A stretch of DNA of 64,000 nucleotides from Dipteris shenzhenensis (taxonomy: Eukaryota > Polypodiophyta > Polypodiopsida > Gleicheniales): the NCBI GenBank assembly GCA_047967505.1, contig CM106538.1; one strand, given 5' to 3'. Both the position numbers and the translations under genes were made by a program. Below are positions 1-11,825 of the stretch, piece after piece. Every line of letters starts with the position of its first letter. Within the stretch, counting starts at the first letter, position 1. The notes beneath the pieces are model-generated. The model was not told the DNA's origin. It saw nothing but the letters and a program-made list of their open reading frames with translations, and did no database searches.

Positions 1-14
1 CCTCCTCTTCATTT

Positions 15-276
<262 letters not shown>

Positions 277-640
277 TGCATTATTCCTTAAGGTGCTGTT
301 TTTCTAGAAAACATGCATTTTCCTAAACCGATAACGAAGAGTTTTAGCTCGAAATTTTTTTTTTTTTACTTAATGAGTTTTATAAGAAATATTGCTCTAG
401 ATGAGTCTTTGTACAAAGGATCTCCTGTGACCTTGTCAATAATTTATTTTTTCCTTTACAGTGAGTTTAGTACAAATGGGCGATCCAAACATTTGCTTGT
501 TTGAATGTCCTTTTCTATCATCATAGAAATGAGCAATCCAAACATTTGCTTATTCAGAATGTCCTTTTTGTCATCACTTGTCGCTTGGGTGCCATCTTCA
601 TTCACTCTCATCTGACCACCACCACCCCCTTTACTCTTTC
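277..640. other. No recognisable gene
   Basis: AT-rich DNA with a short near-repeat: 'atccaaacatttgctt' occurs near 482 and 536, each followed by a similar 'gaatgtcctttt' block, so about 55 bp was tandemly duplicated. The adjacent transposase-like pseudogene may extend into this stretch on the minus strand, but no motif supports that. Confidence 0.5.
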
Positions 641-2970
641 TCGATATTTGAATGGTGTTATCATGGGCATTCTTCATTTGCACTATCTCCTTCTACTTCC
701 TTTTGGGTGAGCATCTTTATGAACTCTGTAATGTGCAAAATAATTGGTTGCAGTAATTTTATTTTGTCTTCTACATCATACGCCATGTGCTTCTTTGTTT
801 TCTTTGACCTTGATTTCCAAGATACTATGACTGTCTCTGCAGAAAGTCTTGAAATTGCATCATGGTTTGGGACCCATTCCTTTTTCAAACAACTACTATA
901 CAATGTATTGTTATCGTGTTCTCCTTCCTAACCCTTGGATCATACCATACCACTGTAAATGTTGTAGCTCTCCCCCAGTCATCCATGCTCACATCAACTA
1001 CTTTCGCAACCCAAAACTTCATGTTCTCATGTTCATCATCCGATGGTCGAACTGTAACAAAACGATGGATGTCTATGTCTATTTGTGGCATAAACTCTCT
1101 CTTTTTGGGTCCAATATGGATGTGGGAGCAGCGATTCAAACTCATTTTCAAAGAGACCACATGCTGGGTGCAAGTCATTCCACCATTTGGCCAAAATAAA
1201 GGCCGTTCTGCCTTAATATCATCTTCTCGCTTTGCAAGGTCCTTGATCAATTAGTAGGTCTTGCTAATTACAATAGTAGTGTGTTCCTTCCAAGAGGGCT
1301 TCCAATTAGGAAATCTCCGGAGCATTTCCTCTTTGTATGTAATAAAAGCTTTTAAGCCTTCTATTTCACCTTTGGATTTCTCACTGAATTCTTTCATAGG
1401 AGCCCATGTTGGACACATTTCTTTGCTCGGGATTGAAGTCAAGAGAGAGTAAGGTTCTTTAGGTTCCCATTTTGTATCAAGAGAATAGTATTGCCACTAC
1501 ATCACTAGTTTTTCATCCTTTAAGAAAAAGCAAAAATAGTGTGGAGCACTATGCCCTATCAGGGCATCACCACCTTTTTGTATGAAAGGTAGAATAAAGC
1601 TCTTCTAATCATACATCCTCTCAAGCATTGAGCATACTGTTCCTTCCTTACGGCCACCAACTTGCCTCCCACATTTTCTTATCAAGTCATCCATCGTCTC
1701 CATTGCCTTGTGTTTTAGTTCTCTTGAAACCATGCTAAATACTTGATCAATATCCTCATGTGTGTGCCCAACCAACAAAAACCCAACTTCAATCTCATTG
1801 AAGATTTTATAAGCAATTAGCATTGAGCAAAATGCAAAGAAGAGTACATTATTGTTCTCTTGTCCACAATTGTCTACTTGTACTCTCAAAGTTGCTGGTA
1901 GGCAACCTTTTTCTGCATGTACATTGTGAATTGCCTTCATAACAGATGTTACAACTTGATTGCTATCATGTACATGCAAGGAATCAATCCATATGTTTGC
2001 AAAAAACTTAAATCTATGTGACACACACTCCACATAGATGTGTCTTTAAAAAGTATTTTTCTTGTAGCTTAGGTGGAGTGTTAACAAATCGAGGTAATGT
2101 TGTTGTATTTTGATCCATACCATCTACAATAATGCACATGTACTCATTTGGGTGAGAAATAGCTTGCTCCTTCCAAAATGCATATTTTATTCTAGAATGT
2201 CGAACAAGTCCATGATGAAATTCTCTCTTTTTTTTGTAAGCTTCTTTTTGTTCTAGAGATGTTGCACTCTCAAGTGCTTGCTTTAGATCATCACAGTCGT
2301 TGCACTTTGACATTTTTTGCCTCTTTGGGACTTTAACATGTCCAAAGCTTTTGGAAGTATACAAAGTATGAAAAGATGCCGGTGCATGCCCTCTTTGCCT
2401 CTCTATTTCTCCAAAAGAGTAAAATACTTCTTTTTTAGTCAAACCTATCGAAAGATGCATTTCTGATAGATGGGGTTGCGGTAAAGCATTTTCATAAATG
2501 TAATCGTTCAAAATTTCTATTGCCGCAACCGTTGAGGCTCTTGTTTTGGGCCTTCCTGTGTTTCCATGAATGTTAAATTTAACTCCATACTTTGCTTTAT
2601 TAGCCAAATTCCAATATGTGCCATGTGATAATCCTGTAATAATGCGATATGCATTATTCTAAATACTTTTTCCATGTATAAGAGGCCTTATCTATTGTCC
2701 TAAACTTCACCTTCTCTTATCATTTACAAGAAAAAAAGACAATCTCGTGAGTAGGTATTCATTTCTTTTGCTCCCTTTCCTTTTCTAGACATGTTCTCTA
2801 TAGCCCTTGATGTCATGTAAGTTAATGGATCGCATATATCTACCCTTACAGCATGTAGATCGCATTGCTTTTAGCATAACATCTTCATTCATTACTCTTA
2901 TTCTCTTTGGTTGCTTTTTTGGATCTGCCTGGACCCGTGCTATCGTTTCATGCATCTGTATGTCCATTTT
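641..2970 (-). pseudogene. DUF7869-type transposase-like gene, degenerate copy 1
   Basis: Read on the minus strand, broken frames give, in order: an N-terminal part with the HGNTGRPK motif (near 2550); a Cys cluster MSKCNDCDD (near 2300), possibly metal binding; VDGMDQNTTTLPRF (near 2120); a D-N-C-x-x-E-N block (near 1860); GHTHEDIDQVFS (near 1750); and a C-terminal part with FWVAKVVDVSMDD (near 1000). The DGMDQ, DNC and HTHEDID blocks are the conserved acidic motifs I associate with DUF7869 proteins, which occur in repetitive families and probably have an RNase H-like fold; that placement is from memory. Frameshifts and stops (for example between 2014 and 2033, and near 1600 and 1251) make it a pseudogene. 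Copy 2 at 19312-21350 matches along its whole length, including the C-terminal WKSR...KKH block near 820. It is probably transposon-derived and not a host gene. Confidence 0.72.
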
Positions 2971-4035
2971 GGGACCTTCTGTACATTCTTATTTAGGTTT
3001 GTGCAGTTCTCCTTGTAAGATTTATTTGTCACATTGTTTTCATGGGATGTTGCATCCTTGATCTTATCATCTGAAAGTCAAATACTGAATAGTCCTTTGT
3101 TGATGTCATCCTTGATTTTGATACATTCGTCAAACCATTTGTAGCATTAACTGTTTCACAATCAAAGTCAAATACCAAATAGTCCTTTGTTGATCTCACC
3201 CCTATTTTTGATACAATCGTAGAACCACTTGTCACAGTGGCATTAGAGTGTCCAGAATGATCTTCAAACTCATCTATTCCTAAGAGAACATCACTCATTG
3301 ATGCACTTTCTATGGATTTCATAACTCCATAATCAGTGGTGTCCAGAATGATCTTCAAACTCATCTATTCCTAAGAGAACATCACTCATTGATGCACTTT
3401 CTATGGATTTCATAACTCCATAGTCTTGAAACTCCTGTACTCTAGAGAGAACATCACTCATTATATCATCGTGCATGATTTCCATAATTCCATAGTTACT
3501 TGGTTTGACTCCAAGAACTTTATCTCAGTATCCATGAAGCCATCCATGCTTGAAAAGATATCACTTTTGACATCTTTGCCCAAGTTCTCAATGTGCATGA
3601 ACTCATCCACCCCAGATAAGGCATCACTTGTGAAATCTTTTTCTTTCTTGGTACAAATGAACTCATCGACTCCTGATAAGACGTTAATGCTATCGTTGAG
3701 TGCATTGGAATCATCCATTTTTGAAGGAATAGAGTTTGGTACATTAGCATATTCTTTCAATTATTTGATGTTGTAGTATGCATTATGTTTATCATTAAAA
3801 ACCACATGCCGAGTCTTTCCGATCTTTAAAAATTACATGCTCCATCTGAAATCCTTACCTACCTCATAGTTGGGACCATCCAATGAGATTGAGTTATCAT
3901 CCATACCATCATCAGTAACTTTTTGGATTCTCATCTGTGCAAATGCCCAGTGTTCCACTTGTTCAAATCCCAAGACTTGACCTTCTGCTACATTCTTATT
4001 TGCAAATGATAACATTTGTAAAATATTTCCCACTC
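2971..4035 (-). pseudogene. Acidic repeat-protein remnant upstream of DUF7869 copy 1
   Basis: Minus-strand frames (3029-3364, 3461-3760, 3833-4033) encode a recurring motif of the form S-D-x-L-S-G-V-D-E-F, seen as ALSGVDEFMH, VLSGVDEFIC and VLLGIDEFED, with units of roughly 20-35 residues. The region lies directly upstream of the DUF7869 coding remnant on the same strand, so it may be its 5' part or a separate gene swallowed by the element. A 91-bp tandem duplication inside it breaks the frame. I do not recognise the family. Confidence 0.4.
3248..3429. repeat. 91-bp tandem duplication
   Basis: The block starting 'gtgtccagaatgatcttc' at 3248 repeats almost exactly from 3339, and the copies diverge after 'ataactccata'. 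The period of 91 is not a multiple of three, so the second copy shifts the reading frame of the acidic repeat remnant. Confidence 0.9.
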
Positions 4036-4076
4036 TAAAATCTAAAGATATGCACTTTGTATTTCTGATTGTTGTA

Positions 4077-4750
4077 AACCCTAAACCCTAATCCCTAATC
4101 TCAAAACCGTAAACCTAACCCCTAACCCCTAATTCCTAAACCCTCAATCCTAATCCTAGACCTCTAAGCCCTAAACCCTAAACCCTAAACCCTAACCTCA
4201 AAACCCTAAACCTAAACCCTAACCCTAATTCCTAAACCCTCAATCCTAATCCTAAACCTCTAACCCCTAAACCTTAAACCCTAAACCCTAAATCTTACAT
4301 CTTAAACCCTAAACCCTAACCTCTAAATCCTAATTTCCAAACCTTAACTTGTAAACCCTACCCCCTAATGCCTACATCCTAATCCCTAATCCCTAAATCT
4401 TAAACCTCTAAACCTTAAACCCTAAACCCTAATCCCTAAACCATAAATAATAATCTTGACACTCTAAACGCTAAACCCTAACCAGTAAAAACTAATCCCT
4501 AATCTCTAAACCCTAAACCCTAACTCCCAAACCCTAAACCCTAACCCACAAACCCTAAATCCTAATCCCTAAACCCCAACTCGCAAACCTTAAACCCTAA
4601 CCCCCAAACCCTAAACCCTAAAACCTAAAGCCTAACCACCAAACCCTAAACCTAAACCACCAAACCCTAAACCCTAACTCACAAACCCTAAACCCTAAAG
4701 CCTAACCTCCAAATCCAAGCCACCAAACCCTAAATCTTAAATCCTATGAG
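4077..4750. repeat. Interstitial plant telomere-like array (CCCTAAA)n, degenerate
   Basis: About 670 bp of CCCTAAA units mixed with variants such as CCCTAAT, CCTAATC and CCTCTAA. Unit order is irregular and point variants are common, unlike a working telomere end. Other sequence flanks it on both sides, so it is an internal array. Confidence 0.95.
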
Positions 4751-4800
4751 TGTTTTCAGTAATATCATCTATTTAAGTAATAGTTTTAATTAGGATTCAT

Positions 4801-5512
4801 AAGTAGGAGTGGAATTGATAGTAGGAATGTGGGAATGGGAGTGGGAGGTGGGAGGGTGGGAGTGGGAGAAAGGGAGAGTGGGAGTGGGAGTAGGAGAGGG
4901 GAGGTGGGCATGGGAGTTGTAGAGGGAGTTGGATTGAGGGAGGTGGGGGTGGGGGTGGGGGTGGGAGGATGGGAGTGGGAGTGGGAGTGGGAGAGGGAGT
5001 GGGAATGGGGGAGGTGGGGGTGGGGGTGGGGGTGGGAGAATGGGAGTGGGAGTGGGAGAGGGAATGGGAATGGGGGAGATGGGGGTGGGGTGGGGGTGGG
5101 AGGATGGGCATGGGAGTGGGAGAGGGAGTGGGAATGGGGGAGGTGGGGGTGGGGTGGGGGTGGGAGGATGGGAGTGGGAGTGGGAGAGGGAGTAGGAGGG
5201 GTGGGGTGGGAGGATGGGCATGGGAGTGGGAGTGGGAGAGGGAGTGGGAATGGGGGAGGTGGGGATGGGAGAATGGGAGTGGGAGTGGGAGAGGGAGTGG
5301 GAATGGGGGAGGTGGGGGAGGGGTGGGGGTGGGAGGATGGGCATGCGAGTGGGAGAGGGAGTGGGAATTGGGGAGGTGGAGGTGGGGGCGGGTGGATGGG
5401 AGTGGGAGGATGGGAATGGTGGGAGTGGGAGGATGTGGGAGCAGGAGTGAGAGGTGGTGGGAGGATGGGAGTGGGAGTGGGAGAAGGTGGGAGAGGGAGA
5501 GAAGACAATGTG
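4801..5512. repeat. G-rich minisatellite (GGGAGTGGGAGTGGG / GGTGGGGGTGGGG)
   Basis: About 700 bp with nearly all guanines on the plus strand. Short units built from GGGAGT, GGGAAT, GGTGGGGGT and GGATGGGCAT are arranged in higher-order blocks of roughly 60-120 bp. Runs of three to five G recur throughout, so many G-quadruplexes are possible. Open frames on both strands (Gly/Trp/Glu-rich or Pro/Ser/His-rich) are by-products of the repeat and not proteins. Confidence 0.95.
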
Positions 5513-5744
5513 ATGGAGAGGCCGATGGGAGAGGAGATAATGATATAGAAGGACCAATGAGAGAGAAGCACTTAAAAACCTAGTTTTTCTTATATATACT
5601 CTCCTCCTCTCATTGTTTCTCTCATTTCAACAAGGAAGAGGAAGAGGAGAAGCAAAAGGAGGAGCAAGAGCAAAAGCAAGCACAAGCATACATCTCCAAT
5701 TTCTTCCACGTACTTTTTTTTAATTTGTATTCTTTGAAATTTTA

Positions 5745-6220
5745 TTATAGAGAGAGAACTTAAAGAGAGAAAGAAAAGAGAGAGAGGAAAGTGGAGGAGA
5801 GACATTTGGAGAGAGATAGGAAGAGAGAGAGAGTCTCGCTGGCTCGACAGTAGCAAGAGAGAGAGGGAGGGAGAGAGCAAGAGAGAGGGAGAGGGAGGAG
5901 AGACGTTTAGAGAGAGAGAGGGAGGAAGAGCAGGAGATAGAGAGTGAGAGATAGAGAGAGAGAGAGGTAAAAGAGAGAGAGAGAGTGAGAGAGAGAGGGG
6001 GAGGGCCACGTGAGAGAGGGAGAGAGAGAGGGCTGTGCCATAGGTAGGAGAGAGAGGAGAGAGAGAGAGAGAGGCCCACACGAGAGGAGAGAGGCGAGAG
6101 AGCAACAAAGGGCCATGCGAGAGGCAAGAGAGAGAGAGAGAGAGAGGGATAGAGAGGCAAGAGAGAGAGAGAGGGCCGCGCGAGAGCGAGGGAGAGAGAG
6201 AGTGCGAGAGAGCGAGGGGG

Positions 6221-6289
<69 letters not shown>

Positions 6290-6296
6290 AGGCGTA
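5745..6296. repeat. (GA)n / GAGAGGG purine tract
   Basis: A GA-dominated microsatellite with GAGGG and GGCCACGCGAGAG interruptions, ending in an almost pure (GA)n run (about 6225-6281). Together with the G-rich block it makes about 1.5 kb of purine-biased plus strand. Translations are low-complexity Arg/Glu or Ser/Leu only. Confidence 0.95.
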
Positions 6297-6503
6297 GCGA
6301 ATAGAAATCTTAGCATAATCCTAAATGAATCTCCTATAGAATCTAGACAAACCTAAGAATATATGTAATTCTTCTAAGGTTTGTAGGATGTGCCCATTCC
6401 AATATAGCCCTTACTTTCTCAAGGTCCATACAAACCCCTTCTTGGAATATATTATGTCCCAAGTACTTCACTTCTTTTAAAAAATAGTGGTCATCTTTTA
6501 AGA
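6297..6503 (-). pseudogene. Ty3/gypsy reverse transcriptase fragment
   Basis: The minus strand reads FLKEVKYLGHNIFQEGV, then a block with MDLEKVRAILEWAHPTNLRR, then, after a stop, YRRFI. This is the end of the gypsy RT palm and thumb (LGH..s..Gi..dp.K..ai..w..P.....vr.fLGl..YYRrFI). Stops and a frameshift make it a relic. Only about 65 residues remain and the rest of pol is missing on both sides. Confidence 0.75.
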
Positions 6504-7047
6504 GCCATTACAGTACTATACTAGTACAAAAGGGGGTCCATTGTAACATTCACCCACCCTTTTCAACCTTGATTCCATCTATATATTTCCTCCACTCTTG
6601 CTCCTCCTTCCGACCTTGCCAATGGTAGTGGCCACATGTGATATGATAGTTGTGTTGGCAACAAAAGTTCCATGGTGAACCTATCTACACTTGCTCCTTG
6701 ATTATTTTCATGATAGCCAATTCCAATGAGAGAAGAACCTATGAATGTTTTCCCAAGGGTTGTTCCCATCAAAGTATCATGCCAAACAAGAAAAACCATG
6801 TTAAGCAGCAACTAGATCATTCTTGAATCTGGGATCATTTCATTGGATTTCTGACTCACTGTGTCAGTTTCTGTGTGTTTTTCTGCTCGGGTGTTGGAAC
6901 TCAAGTTTGGAGCAACCATTTGCAGATCTGTTAATTCTGGTGGACTCAAGAGGTCCTAAAACTTCTATGTTGCTCATCATTTGCACTCCAGTGGAGTTTA
7001 CAAACAACTCTGCTTCCAAAAAAATTTTTCAGTCCGTGTGTTGGACC
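6504..7047. other. No recognisable gene
   Basis: Unique-looking AT-rich sequence between the gypsy scrap and copia A1. A minus-strand open frame of 82 codons at 6563-6811 has no motif I recognise and no supporting context. Confidence 0.5.
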
Positions 7048-10000
7048 TTCAAAAGAAATTGTCTTCTACTCAAATGCTGGAAGAGGTAGAGGTAGAGGTA
7101 GAGCAGGCCGCTTTGGCGGCCATGGTAGAAATCAGAATATGCAGCAAACTCAAGAAAACCAATCCTATGGAGGAGGATGTGGTAAATCTAGAGGTAGGGG
7201 GAGCCAAAGAGGTCGTGGTGGATGGCAAAGAGGCCAAAATGTAAACAACAATGTTGAATGCTACTATTGTGGTAAAATGGGTCATATGGCTAAAGATTGC
7301 TACAAAAAGCAAAATGCAATTATAAATGGAAAATTGCGGCAAGGCAATTATGAATCCTCTAGTAGACAGGGTGATGACAGAAATGAGCATTTATTTATGG
7401 TGCAGCACATGACCAATTCTGTGACAAGTGCAGAAGAATGCAATGATGTGTGGTATGTTGACTTAGGTGCATCAAACCACACGATAGGTCATGCAGAATG
7501 GATGTAGGATGCAAGGAAAATGGAAAAACCAGGATTTGTGGAGACTGGTGATGATACTGCACATCCTATTGTGGAGATTGGTAAAATTCCTTTGTCTATG
7601 CAGGATGGAAAAAAGAAATACTTGTCTGATGTATTTCATGTCCCGAATATCACCAAGAACCTGGTTTCTATTGGTCAAATGGTTGAGTAGGGCTTGTAGG
7701 TTAGATTTAATCCTCATGGATGCTTTGTTGAGGATATGAAAAATAATGGTCACTTGATAGCAAAAGGAAAGAAGAAGGGCCAGATGTTTACATTGGATGT
7801 GGACATGCCTGAATTGAGTGCAGCAATGTTTGCACATGGGACCGGTGTAGTTGTAGATATTGATATCAGGCATAAATGCATTGGTCATGTTAATGTACAG
7901 TGACTTAAATCAATGCAGGCCCAAAATATTGTTGCAGGATTGCCTAAATTTAAGGTTGCAGAAATGCATAAGGTATGTGAAGCCTGTCAATTTGGAAAAC
8001 AGGCAAGGAAACCATTTTCTAGACATGTTCAAGAGAGTAAGAAGCCATTGGAATTAATCCACTCTGATGTGTGGACTACTGAAGCTGCATCTATTGGAGG
8101 CTATCATTATTTTGTCATTTTTATTGATGACTACAGCACAAAAGTTTCGGTGTATTTTATGAAAAAGAAAAGTGAAGTGTTTGGGCATTTCAAAGCTTTT
8201 AAAGCTATAGTTGAAAAAGAAAAAGGCCTGCAAATAAAATGCCTAAGGTCAGATGGAGGGGGAGAGTACCTCTCAAATGAGTTTGCAAGGTCCCTGTAGG
8301 AGCATGGCATAAAGTAGCAATATTCATGTTGTCATACCCCACAGCAAAATGGACTTGCAAAAAGGAAAAACTGGCATATTGGAGAGGTATCTTGGGCCAT
8401 GCTAAATGAAAAAGACCTACCAGATTATTATTGGCCTGAAGTAGTTGCTACAGTAGTTTACATAATGAACAAGACTCCCACTGTAGCAATACATGGCATG
8501 ACGCCAGAGGAGATGTATACTAGTAGGAAACCAGATATTTCTCATTTGAAAATTTTTGGTTGCATTGCCTATGTTCATGTGCCAGATGAGTTGAGGTCCA
8601 AGTTGGATCCAAAAGTTGAGAAGTGCATCTTTATTGGATATTCTCTACAACAGAAAGGGTATAGATGCTATAACCCTTCTACTCATAAGTTTACAGTGAG
8701 GAGAGATGTTTTTGATGAGATGAGCAGCTGGTATAAACCATAAATGTGATTGATGATGTAGATAAACAAAATGGTAATGCTGCACAGAAATCACAGCAGC
8801 AATCACGAAATATTACTAGACCTGTAGTGTCCTCTAGTAGTGGTTCACGTACTTCACCATGGATATGCAGATTGAGATCAGGAGAATCTCCTCAAAGCAA
8901 TGCAGATAGTGGTATGCATGTATCACAAAAAGGAAAAGAGAAGGTAGACCAGCCCATGTTTGATGTGAATGCAGGTCACTCTTATGTGGATGGTGAATCC
9001 AGTGGCTCAGAACAGAGCATTGATGATGAGTTGGGTATTCCTTCTGTTGTTACACTTGGAGTAAGGAAGACCAGGGATGTTTTGAGAGCACCTGGAAGTG
9101 AGCCTATTTTGCAGAGGTCTACCAAAGTTAGGTATCCTATGGATAGGCTGAAATATAATGGATTTACACCCATTCACTATGCCTATATGGTCAAAGTGAT
9201 ACAGGAACCAGAACCCACTTCTTTTGAGCAAGCCATGGGAAAAGAAAAATGGGAGAAAGCCATGGATGAAGAAATGGATGCCTTAGAAGCAAATGCTACA
9301 TGGGAATTGGTGCCTTTGCCTAAAGACAAGAATGAAATTGGTTGTAAGTGGGTTTATAAGGTGAAGCACAATGCAGATGGTTCTGTGAATAGATACAAGG
9401 CAAGATTAGTAGTCAAGGGGTATGCATAGACATATGGCATTGATTACGAAGAAACATTCAGTCTGGTTGCAAGGATGGCAACCGTAAGAGCAGTCATTGC
9501 TATGGCTGCATCAAAGGGATGCTCTTTACATTAGATGGATGTAAAGAATGCCTTCTTGCATGGTGATTTGCAAGAAGATGTCTTTATGGAGCAGCCACCA
9601 GGTTATGTTCATGCTGTTCATCCTGAGTTTGTTTGTAGGTTGAAGAAAGCCTTGTATGGCTTGAAGCAAGCACCTAGAGCATGGTCTGACAAGATAGGAT
9701 AGTATCTTGTCACTATTGGCTTTCAGATTTCCAAGCAAATTTCTCACTTTATGTGAGAAAAATAGAGAAAGGTATTATGCTGCTTGTCATTTATGTTGAT
9801 GATTTAATCATCACAGGTGATAGTGATGAAGACATCCTTCATGTGAAAATGCTATTGAAGCAGAAGTTTGAGATGAAGGATTTGGGAGAGCTACGTTATT
9901 TCTTGGGCATTGAGGTGATTAGATCACCAAGTGGGATACGGCTCTTGCAGAGGCAATATGGATTGGACATGCTGTCCAAATCTAGGATGATAGGTTGTAA

Positions 10001-10792
10001 GCCTATTTTAGTTCCTTTGGAGTAGAATGTGAAGCTGAGCGTAGATGCAGGTGAGCTTCTCGAAGACCCTACTATGTACACATGCATAGTAGGAAGTTTG
10101 ATTTATATGACTATTACCAAGCAAGATTTGAGCTATGCTATTGGATTGGTAAGTTAGTTTATGCAGGCTCCAAGGAAACCACGTTTGGATGCGACTAGAT
10201 GCATACTTAGGTATGTGAAGTCCACATTGCAGTATGGACTGTTTTATGAGGCTGGGGTTCAGATGCAGTTGCATGGATACACTGATGCTGATTGGGCTAG
10301 TAGTATTTCTGATAGACGATCTACTAGTGGATATGTGTTCTCTTTTGGGAGTGTTGCAGTCACTTGGAGCAGCAAGAAACAGCCTACAGTTGCCTTGTCG
10401 AGCACAGAGGCTGAGTACAGGGGTGCAGCAATGGCTGCATGTGAGGTAGCTTGGTTGCATAAGCTACTTTATGATATGCATTAGTCTACAGATGGGCCAG
10501 TTGTCATTTATTGTGATAACATGAGAAGTATACACTTGGCAAATAACCCAGTCTATCATGCTAGAACAAAGCACATTGAGGTGCATTATCACTATGTGCG
10601 GGAGAAGGTTTTACTAGGTCTTATTGATCTAGTTTATGTCAGCATAGAGGATCAGATAGCTGACATATTCATGAAGGCATTGGGCGCAGAGAAGCTGCGC
10701 AAGTTCAGAGACCTACTTGGTGTGCAGGAATTGGGATTGAGCTCAAGGGGGAGTGTTGATATATCAAGCTCCACTCGTGATATGCCAGGGTG
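7048..10792 (+). pseudogene. Copia A1 gag-pol polyprotein remnant
   Basis: Domains in order: an Arg/Gly-rich gag tail; zinc knuckle CYYCGKMGHMAKDC (near 7260); protease site altered to D-L-G-A where A3 has D-S-G-A (near 7460); integrase with HSDVW (near 8070), RSDGGGEYLS (near 8250) and a weakened C-terminal acidic block; RT with YVDDLIITGDSDED (near 9800); RNase H with TDADWA, STEAEYRGA and YCDN. The frame is cut by at least eleven TAG codons where sister copies have CAG (for example 7505, 7688, 8297, 8315, 9427, 9532, 10023, 10482), a TGA at 7901 and small frameshifts. The pol reading frame ends inside the LTR, as in A2. Not functional. Confidence 0.9.
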
Positions 10793-11105
10793 ACCGTTGT
10801 GCATTTATGTCACCGACTTGTTAGCTGCAGATACGGTTGGTACACCGCCCATGAATAATAGCTGGATGACAGCTATCCTTATGTACTCTAGTTTGTGGCT
10901 CAGTTAGTATGCCGCCTTAGTTAGCTGAGTTTGGTTTGAGACCCACATATAGGGTTCTTCTATTTCTTTGTACTAGAGTTCTTTTGGCTTTCACAACTAA
11001 GAAGAGGAAAACTGTTTTCAGCCTCCACCTTTGTGTGTATTCCCCCATTGTGTATGTGAGAAAGCCGCAAGTGAGACTCCTTCCTTCTCTCCCATTATCT
11101 TCACA
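10754..11105 (+). repeat. 3' LTR of copia A1 (352 bp)
   Basis: Starts TGTTGATATATC and ends ATCTTCACA, preceded by the purine-rich GCTCAAGGGGGAG tract that primes plus-strand synthesis. It has the same length as the LTRs of A2 and A3. The right flank, TAATTCACTTAG, continues into unrelated sequence. Confidence 0.92.
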
Positions 11106-11109
11106 TAAT

Positions 11110-11608
11110 TCACTTAGAAGATTCACCCTTGGAATATTGGGACATTCGGTGCAATAATGACCCTTCTGGTGGCACTCGTAGCATACAAATTGGCACATTC
11201 TCTTGGAGGGCGATTGGCTTGATTTTTGATGCCCACCATCTCAAGCCGAAGATCATTCAGGGCCTTGGCTAGGTCATTGACTTTGAGTTTTTTTGCAAAA
11301 TTTGTATCATTCTCTGATAGCAAGATATCATAGGAGAAGCTAAATGGAGAACCATCATCTAAACCACCAATTGCTCTACCTTGGGCAGTGGACTGCAAGG
11401 CCTTTTTCTTGATGTCCATATATTCTGTCTCAACAATCTTTGGCATTTTAGCTCTTAGATCCTTTGTTGGTGTGGCATCTGCATCCATTGAAGCCAACCA
11501 CTTTCTAGCCCATGTCTTATCAAGGAGTTGACCTAGGCTAAGTGCTTTCTTCTTATCCACATTAATTGACTTGCCAGCTAACTCATCATCAAATTTCAAT
11601 AAAAACAA
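11110..11608 (-). pseudogene. Retrotransposon gag fragment with zinc knuckle
   Basis: On the minus strand an open stretch of about 160 codons (11608 to 11123) has a helical, charged gag-like composition. In another frame at its end it gives CYECHQKGHYCTEC, a CX2CX4HX4C knuckle at about 11183-11141, so one frameshift separates gag body and knuckle. The N-terminal part with GQLLDKTWARKWLASMDADA is not one I can assign to a family. No pol follows because the A1 LTR lies next to it, so this is a truncated older element. Confidence 0.6.
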
Positions 11609-11825
11609 TAGTGCCGAGAGAGTTGACTCACTTTAGCCTATGTGCTTGTCCCTAATCAGTAGGATAGTTTGACTAGGTAGACTTATAATTACTTAAAGTA
11701 AAGCCTTTGCAAAGGATCGTACCTAGTATTGGATATAAACAAAACACTTTGGAAAGCATATAATATATAGTCTATATATATCTAAACTAAATACTTTGGA
11801 ATGCATATTTTATATAGTCTATATA
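11609..11825. other. AT-rich spacer with a short duplication
   Basis: No gene. A block with 'actttggaaagcatataatatatagtctata' near 11748 recurs about 55-60 bp later as 'actttggaatgcatattttatatagtctata', a diverged tandem duplication next to the AAACCCT array. Confidence 0.6.

Larger units (their letters stand above)
7048..11105 (+). mobile_element. Ty1/copia retrotransposon A1, 5'-truncated
   Basis: Sequence homologous to copies A2 and A3 starts in late gag at about 7048 and runs through pol to a 352-bp 3' LTR. The 5' LTR, primer-binding site and most of gag are missing. The copy carries many in-frame stops and is the most decayed of the three A copies. Confidence 0.9.

Noticed and set aside
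4077-4750. A true chromosome end
   Set aside because: Units are irregular and the array is flanked by other sequence on both sides.
4786-5583. Long open frames on both strands (Pro/Ser/His-rich or Gly/Trp/Glu-rich, up to 261 codons)
   Set aside because: They follow directly from a short G-rich repeat read in any frame; no complexity, splice signals or promoter.
5590-6316. Ser/Leu and Arg/Glu-rich frames of up to 198 codons
   Set aside because: Products of the (GA)n tract.
7139-10793. Many in-frame TAG codons at Gln positions suggested a variant genetic code (UAG = Gln)
   Set aside because: Sister copies A2 and A3 have ordinary CAG at these positions, TGA and TAA stops also occur, and the plant nuclear code is standard. 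Decay by C-to-T change explains it.
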